A DNA stretch of 64,000 bases from Heterocephalus glaber. Lineage: Eukaryota; Chordata; Mammalia; Rodentia; Bathyergidae. The position numbers and the translations under genes were made by a program. Of this stretch, positions 58,726 to 64,000 are shown piece after piece. Location of the stretch: contig NW_004624730.1 in the NCBI RefSeq assembly GCF_000247695.1, positions 31,640,926 to 31,704,925 of the forward strand, in the 5' to 3' direction. The notes under the pieces were generated by a model. The model did no database searches. It had not been told where the DNA came from and saw only the letters and a program-made list of their open reading frames with translations. Position 1 is the first letter of the stretch; every line of letters begins with the position of its first letter.

Positions 58726-59224
58726 ATAATTTAAAATCTTAGTGCATGTATCAAGCTTTTTACCAAGCAGACTTTATATAGTGTTTTCAAAACTCCATGA
58801 AGCATTTTACAAAATATAATAAAGGGAATCTTAATAGATTCCAAATAGCACAATTAGTAAAGGCATACTCTGACTGCAGTATAATAAAAGTAAATGTTGT
58901 AGAGCAACAAGGCACAAATAAACATGTACAAGTCCACTTATCAATTAAAAATAAAATGTATATAACTGTTGAGTCATAGAAAATCAAAGCATTAATAGCA
59001 GACGAATTAGAAAATGCCTGTAACCTATAAACATGACAATACAACATTTAAATTCATGAAGAGTGCACACAAATGAACTCAGAATTCAATCGATAGCTTT
59101 AAATATATTTATTATTTAATAAGAATGAATGAAAATGTGTACCTACTATCTATGAAATGCCTCTCAGCTTCAAATTCACCCTTTTGGGTTGTTCTGTGAA
59201 AATGACCAGGGCCCTTTAAAAATT
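58726..59224. other. Unassigned AT-rich sequence
   Basis: No recognisable gene or repeat. Two overlapping opposite frames near 58787-59047 have no motif. Confidence 0.4.
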
Positions 59225-59684
59225 TTTTGTTTTCTACCTACTGTGAGGCCTTATCAGTAAAGAATGCTGGAGAGACACTGCAATCACAAAGGTGTCCTGC
59301 TTTCTGGTCCTGGTGTGTTGACTGGAAAGGCTCCTGCAGTGAAGGTGGGTGGCTCCTGCAGCATTTGCAGTTCCATAAGGACTTTGCTTCTGCAGCTCAT
59401 GACAGCCAGCAGCTCCCAGAGTTCAGCAGCCTGCCCCCTGCAGTGCGTGCAACCTCTCCAATGCCAGGCTCCTGCACTGCACAGTAGACGACAGCACTCT
59501 GTGGCTGGAAGCTTCCCTCAGGGAGATCTTTTGGGTGTTTTTGAGGTACATAAGACACCTCTTCGTAAACACCATTCCCTCTCATACTAGAAAGCAGATT
59601 TTCAGCAAGTTCCACCAGAGCAGCACCACTGCAGTTTTCCACCAGTAAGTGAGCCACAGCTGCATCCTCTTCAACAAGGTCTGG
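59225..59684 (-). other. Coding-like fragment of unknown origin
   Basis: This half kilobase is GC-richer than its surroundings and open on the minus strand (59397-59657). The frame extends upstream of the first ATG towards 59690 with EEDAAVAHLLVENCSG, then AENLLSSMRGNGVYEE and KHPKDLPEGSFQ. The balanced composition looks like exon sequence rather than repeat. I do not recognise the protein. It could be a retrocopy fragment, an LTR or chance. An open plus-strand frame overlaps it. Confidence 0.3.
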
Positions 59685-59687
59685 CTC

Positions 59688-59737
59688 TGAGCACCAACGC
59701 CTGCCTCACAAGTGCAAGGTCCCCAGTTCGATTTCTG
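59688..59737 (+). mobile_element. Partial ID-like SINE (3' half)
   Basis: 'cctgcctcacaagtgcaagg' 'tccccagttcgatttctggg' is the 3' half of the ID-like SINE. Its tail position is occupied by the GA/GGAA repeat that follows. Confidence 0.7.
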
Positions 59738-59945
59738 GGGGAGAGAGAGAGAGAGGGAGGGAGGGGAAGGAAGGAAGGAAGGAAGGAAGGAAGGAAGGAA
59801 GGAAGGAAGGAAGGAANNNNNNNNNNNNNNNNNNNNNNNNNNNNNNNNNNNNNNNNNNNNNNNNNNNNNNNNNNNNNNNNNNNNNNNNNNNNNNNNNNNN
59901 NNNNNNNNNNNNNNNNGAAGGAAGGAAGGAAGGAAGGAAGGAAAA

Positions 59946-60009
<64 letters not shown>

Positions 60010-60010
60010 A
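59738..60010. repeat. GA / GGAA / GAAA simple repeat with assembly gap
   Basis: GA dinucleotides pass into GGAA units, then 100 N at 59817-59916, then GGAA and about 17 GAAA units. Exactly 100 N is the usual placeholder for a gap of unknown size, so the true repeat length is unknown. Confidence 0.97.
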
Positions 60011-60189
60011 TTCTCCAGAAAATCACAGTTCATACAGTTTTCCTGTGAGGTTTTCTGGCTTTCAAAAAAACAGATGAATCTGAGGATAAACTGTTTCAGA
60101 GGGTAAAGAAGACTAAGGTTTCTCTAAGCCTTATAATAAAGTACTGACAATAATATTAATGAGGTGGTAGCATTTTAAAAAATAACATA
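60011..60189. other. Unassigned sequence
   Basis: Short stretch between the simple repeat and a SINE pair; nothing recognisable. Confidence 0.4.
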
Positions 60190-60280
60190 GGGCCGGGGAT
60201 TTAGCTCAATGGTTCCGATGCCTGCCTGGCAAGTGCAAGGACCGGAGTTCAATCCCCGGTACCAAAAAACAAACAAACAA
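60190..60280 (+). mobile_element. ID-like tRNA-derived SINE (first of a pair)
   Basis: 'gggccggggatttagctcaa', B box 'gagttcaatccccgg', A/C-rich tail. Same orientation as the copy 27 bp downstream. Confidence 0.94.
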
Positions 60281-60306
60281 ATAAGTGAATTAAAAAAACA
60301 TAAAGA

Positions 60307-60402
60307 GGGCCTGGGGATTTAGCTCAGTGGTTTCACCGCCTGCTGCGCAAGCGCAAAGACCCGAGTTCGATCATCGGTACCAAAAAAAAAGAAAGAAAGA
60401 AA
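60307..60402 (+). mobile_element. ID-like tRNA-derived SINE (second of a pair)
   Basis: 'gggcctggggatttagctca', B box 'gagttcgatcatcgg', tail A run plus GAAA units. Confidence 0.94.
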
Positions 60403-60644
60403 CCAGTTCAGATATTTATATATTGTAACAAGAAAGAGAACAGCAATATTTATTAAGGTCCTTATTGTAAGCGCCAAAATACCTACTGTAAGACATGTCC
60501 ATTGGCCACAAATGTCCCAGAAAAAAACTTGGATTTTTTTTTTTTAATAATCAGAGTAGGATAGGCCTTTCAAAGTATGACACAAAATAAAATAATGAAA
60601 CATTTGACATTTTATAATAAGTAAAGGAGAACTTAAAAAAAAAT
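60403..60644. other. Unassigned AT-rich sequence
   Basis: Nothing recognisable. Confidence 0.4.
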
Positions 60645-61085
60645 CAATTCTTCTAGCTGAATGCAGTCTAGCAGCTCCCCATTCAGGTCCCCCCCACTTC
60701 CTGTAATCATTGACCTCCCCCTGGTACTGATAAGGTATCCATATTCTTGTAATTAAAGTTTTGTAACCCCAGAGGAACCATATGCTCTGTAAATAACTGT
60801 GTTCTGTAAACAAAGTTTATGACACTCTGTTCCCACATGATTCATAAGACACTGTCTTCTTACAGAGCTAAATTACTAAGCTGTCTGCCCTCATTGTGTT
60901 CTGATAAACTCACTTACTGCATCACTAGAAAGACCACCCCCTTTTGACTAAATGAATAAAAACTGGAACTTTTCTTTGTTCAATCACTCAGCCTTGGGAC
61001 ATGAGTCTGCTGAGCTGGTGTTCACCTTAATAAATCCTGATTCCCATTTGGTCTCTCTTGTCCCTTTGGGAAAATGCAACACATG
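60645..61085 (+). mobile_element. Probable class I-like retroviral solo LTR
   Basis: The 3' portion has the LTR layout: a TATA-like 'aatgaataaaaactggaac' (60951 on), a short R region 'ttcaatcactcagccttggg', a polyadenylation signal 'ttaataaatcctg' (61028 on) and a U5-like 'tggtctctcttgtccctttg' ending near 'aaaatgcaaca'. No internal proviral sequence is attached. The 5' boundary is a guess. Confidence 0.55.
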
Positions 61086-61283
61086 GAGCTCAGAAATATA
61101 GTAAAAAAGACAACAATCTAGAAAAATATTTACAAATATACAATGGACAAAGGACTATTTTCCTAAATACTTGAAGTGTTCACATTGAATTTAAAAAGCA
61201 ACATTTAACACAAACACACACAAATGTATGGCCAATTAGAGCATGAAATATATATGCTCAAACATAACATATACACAAGGCTG
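61086..61283. other. Unassigned AT-rich sequence
   Basis: Short stretch between LTR and mariner; nothing recognisable. Confidence 0.4.
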
Positions 61284-61779
61284 ACAAAAAAATATGGTGT
61301 GTGTTTACACTTTTAAATATTTGTTACAGTAAGACACATTTCCATTAATCCCCCTTTTTAAACACACTTGTCCTATCATTCTTTGTCACTTTCTGGAACA
61401 GTTCTGGAAGTGTCTTTAGAGGGTGTGGTCAAAAATACAGTGAATGCAGTTGTTGAGTGCCATCCTATGAGAAGGCACAAGACAATGTGTCCTCCTCCAC
61501 CTTCTTCACTGGATCTGGCACCATGTGACTTCTTGCTCGATCCAAAGTCAAAGTGACTACAAGAGGTAAACATTTTGAAAGGATGTAGAACATCAAGGCA
61601 GCCACAGCAGCGCAGCTAAAGACACTCATGAAAGAGGCCTTCTAGGACTGCTTCAGAAAGTGCTAAGAACAAGGGGTTCTGTGTGTTAGAAATGAGAGTA
61701 CTCCGAGATGGTTTAGGGGTAGTATGTATTTTACTGTAATAAATGTTTTAAATTTAAATACATACCACATTTTTTGATA
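61284..61779 (+). mobile_element. Internally deleted mariner transposon
   Basis: Ends are inverted copies of each other: 'acaaaaaaatatggtgtgtg' at the left and, at the right, the reverse complement of 'tcaaaaaatgtggtatgtat'. Inside (about 61430-61690) is the C-terminal part of a mariner transposase. It has the LDLAPCDFLLDPKSK motif carrying the catalytic D of the D34D triad (normally PPYSPDLAPCDF), then KHFERM, NIKAATAAQLKTLMKEAFQD and a CFRKC-like end, broken by stops. Full mariners are about 1.3 kb; this one is about 0.5 kb, so the N-terminal half is gone. Confidence 0.85.
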
Positions 61780-62029
61780 ATACCTCATACACACATTAGA
61801 GCTCAGACAGAAAAATCTTCCCTTTTTTTTCTTTTCTTTTCTTATTCAAATTCTGTTTGTCCTGTCCTCAGGAAAGCTTTCCATTCTGCCCAGAGAAATT
61901 CTTCAGCATCTATAACTTGGTACTCAAAGTTGATATCCTCCCTATTGGTTTGGAAATACTAACGCCTTCTTTGAACTAATAACTCCTGCATGTGGAATAG
62001 TCAACATCACCCTAAATGAACCTAAATTT
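61780..62029. other. Unassigned sequence
   Basis: Nothing recognisable apart from a short CTTTT-rich tract near 61825-61845. Confidence 0.4.
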
Positions 62030-62235
62030 TTCTCAAAGTCAGATATAAGGTCCATCTGCATCAAAATCATCCAGTTGCTTTAGAGAATGCAGATTCATAG
62101 GCCCTACCTAGGCCATAGCATGAAAATCTGAATATCAGAGGAACAATGTAGTCTATGCAGGAGTTGACCTAGAGGGCTTTGAAAATGCTTCTCAGGCAAC
62201 CCATATGTATCCTTGACTTTGAGAACACTGCCCTT
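62030..62235 (+). mobile_element. MER5A-like hAT DNA transposon
   Basis: 'catctgcatcaaaatcatcc', 'gaatgcagattcataggccc' and the terminal 'cttgactttgagaacactgc' follow the MER5A consensus. Non-coding. Confidence 0.8.
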
Positions 62236-62373
62236 GTGAACCAATAGTAAAATGTCTGCCTTTGTTTCATATAGAATTTAGAAGGTGCTTTTCATAAGCA
62301 CTAAGTCTGTGCTCACAACCTATCTGGGTGATTGTTTGAGCTATTGGTATTACCCTTACTTTAAGGATAAGGG

Positions 62374-62469
62374 TGGGCTGGAGATTTAGCTCAGTCGCCC
62401 TGCACCTATCTTGAAAGCACAAGGTCCTGAGTTTGATCCCTGGTACCAAAAAAATAAAATAAAAATAAA
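62374..62469 (+). mobile_element. ID-like tRNA-derived SINE
   Basis: 'gggctggagatttagctcag', B box 'gagtttgatccctgg', A-rich tail with AAAT units. The flanks share 'aaggataaggg' and 'aaagataaggg', a target duplication with one mismatch. Confidence 0.93.
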
Positions 62470-62785
62470 GATAAGGGCACAATTTCCAGAGGAATTTGGA
62501 ACTTGGTCACAGAATCCTGAAAATGGTAGACCGCAGGTTTGATTATCTTTTCACAACTACAAATTCAATCTCCACCCTTTTAATATGAACTCCATAAATC
62601 TCATGTATCTTCTTGTTTAGAGAACCAACTCGGAAGAGTTCTTCAGAACAAATCAAGAGCAAATGGCAGCAAAAGCAGTAGTGAAGGATGCAAACACCTT
62701 GGGAAGGCATAGCTCTATGAGGTAGGAGGCTATTTCACAGATGTGGCAACTGAGAGCCAGAGTGGTCTCTTCAAGAAGCAAGGCA
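62470..62785. other. Unassigned sequence
   Basis: Short region between two SINEs; possible MIR-like stretch near 62735-62770, not firm. Confidence 0.35.
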
Positions 62786-62873
62786 GGGCTGGGGATTTAG
62801 CTCAGTGGTTCCACTGCCTGCCTAGCAAGCGCAAGGTCCCAAGTTCGATCCCTGGTACAAAAAAAAAAAAAGA
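62786..62873 (+). mobile_element. ID-like tRNA-derived SINE
   Basis: 'gggctggggatttagctcag', B box 'aagttcgatccctgg', pure A tail. Perfect 12-bp target duplication 'aagaagcaaggc' at 62773-62784 and 62874-62885. Confidence 0.95.
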
Positions 62874-62885
62874 AAGAAGCAAGGC

Positions 62886-63342
62886 CAAGAACATTATCTG
62901 TAATAGAAGATAGTAAAAGGAATTAAAGAAATACTGTGGTAAGATGAGGTAGCTAATGTTCACTAACCCTGAGTTGAGCACTAGAATAAGTGTACTTGCT
63001 CGGCAGCAGAAGCAGCACCAGCAGCAGTAAGAACAACAATAATGACCCCAAAACAGAGTCGAGGAGCCATGCACACCACCCAGAGCTTCTGTAATGCCTT
63101 AGTTTGTCTAGCCCCTTTCTACCCAGATGCTTGAGGATCTCTTCCAGAGTAGCACTTGTTCTCTTGACCCACAGTCAGGCCAGGTTGTCCCAGCATAAAG
63201 ACCCTCAGGAAGAGGTTCTGGAAACCCAAGTTCCATATGTGCTCTCTGCTCCCTATGCCATGCACTTCCTGCCAGTGTTTGAATGTTCCCTTGCTTTCAT
63301 CACCCTCCCTTCATCCACTAACCCCTTCAGTGTACCTCTCCC
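62886..63342. other. Unassigned sequence
   Basis: A short CAG-rich patch lies at 63003-63030. The 115-codon frame at 63104-63451 runs into the next SINE and has no motif, so it is not a gene. Confidence 0.4.
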
Positions 63343-63357
63343 CCTTGGCCCTTTTTG

Positions 63358-63444
63358 TGTGTGGGGGGGTGGATACCGAGGATCAAACTCGGGACCTTGT
63401 GCTGTCGAGGCGGACAGCGGAACCACTGAACTAAACCCCCAGCT
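63358..63444 (-). mobile_element. ID-like tRNA-derived SINE, minus strand
   Basis: Reversed tail is G/T-rich ('tgtgtgggggggtgg') rather than T-only, then 'aggatcaaactcgggacctt', ending 'actaaacccccagct'. Target duplication 'cccttggccctttt' / 'cccttagccctttt' (63343-63356 and 63445-63458), one mismatch. Confidence 0.9.
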
Positions 63445-63559
63445 CCCTTAGCCCTTTTGATATCTCATTCCCATGGTGTCTAGATGGAAACTGTCCCAGC
63501 ATTAAACTGAGACATTTCTGAATTACTCAAAGAGCCTGTCCACTGAAATGATCTATTCC

Positions 63560-63790
63560 CACAGGAGATCATGACAAAACCCTATGATAACTTTCTGCTG
63601 TTTGTCCATTGCTACGTAGATTTCCACAGGGGAGCTGTACCATTATTTTTACATCCATTCCTCTATTGATAGGTAATTACATAGTTTCCAATTTGGGCAT
63701 ATTACAAATATTGCTGGTATGCTAATAAATTTCTGTTGGATACTTGGCAGAAAAATTGCAATATATTTCACCATAGAAAATAATACAAAA
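63560..63790 (-). mobile_element. Probable old L1M 3' end, minus strand
   Basis: 'tacatccattcctctattga' 'taggtaattacatagtttcc' resembles antisense L1 3' sequence, heavily diverged. Confidence 0.45.
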
Positions 63791-63797
63791 ATGTTAT

Positions 63798-64000
63798 CTG
63801 TTTTAGTTACTTTTTGCCTTGCTGAGGCAAAATACCCAACACTTACAATTAAGGGAGGAAAGGTTTATTTCAGCTCACAGTTTGTAGAGATTTCAGTTCC
63901 TGTTTGGCCGATTCCAGGGCAGGGTGGTATGGCAGAGGAGCATCACTGTAGAGAAACAGCCCATAGCAGACAAAGGCAGCAAAGCAGCAAGTGAAGTGAC
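63798..64000 (-). mobile_element. MaLR-type LTR, minus strand, cut by the window edge
   Basis: 'ttttagttactttttgcctt' 'gctgaggcaaaataccc' and 'ggaaaggtttatttcagctc' are the antisense 3' end of a MaLR LTR like the one at 24667-25081. The rest lies beyond the window. Confidence 0.75.

Noticed and set aside
59671..60077. Open frames of about 106-121 codons on both strands
   Set aside because: They run through a GGAA/GAAA simple repeat and 100 undetermined bases; translation is meaningless.

Overview
This window is ordinary non-coding mammalian nuclear DNA. It is AT-rich and dense in interspersed repeats, and I see no intact protein-coding gene, rRNA, tRNA or snRNA gene. The repeats point to a rodent. 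About 15 copies of a tRNA-Ala-derived, ID-like SINE share the core 'ggggatttagctcagtggtt', a B box like 'gagttcgatccc' and an A-rich tail. There are also a B1-type (7SL-derived) SINE, an ID-B1 composite, and a lineage-specific L1 with a purine-rich 3' UTR. Ancient repeats (MIR, L2, MER5, MLT1, L1M) are still readable, which suggests a slowly evolving non-muroid rodent such as a squirrel, beaver or similar. I cannot fix the species.

Layout. 0-10 kb: a MER5A-like transposon split by an L1, then old L1 with a Tigger-like element, then a HAL1-like element (5' UTR plus ORF1, no ORF2), then more old L1 and an MLT1 LTR. 10-22 kb: mostly unassigned sequence with MIR/L2 remnants, SINEs and CA repeats. 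22-31 kb: L1 and MaLR LTRs in both orientations, including a probable twin-primed L1. 31.8-35.6 kb: the only gene-derived sequence, a 5'-truncated retrocopy (processed pseudogene) of a formin, most likely FMN1. It carries in-frame stops, about 197 bp of extra sequence, and a minus-strand L1 with a perfect 18-bp target-site duplication. 36-46 kb: SINEs, a MIR split by a solo LTR that itself contains a SINE, and a recognisable LTR-internal-LTR MaLR element. 46-58 kb: HAL1/L1M remnants, a small Tigger-like element with a perfect internal palindrome, and an old L1 holding two nested SINEs. 58-64 kb: L1, a short coding-like fragment of unknown origin, a tetranucleotide repeat holding a 100-base assembly gap, tandem SINEs, a class-I-like solo LTR, an internally deleted mariner with a recognisable transposase tail, MER5A, and an LTR running off the right edge.

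Nothing acts as an operon or pathway. What the window offers is the nested insertion history and the formin retrocopy. I found no evidence for a novel biological system. All repeat-family names are from memory of consensus sequences and need RepeatMasker/Dfam confirmation.
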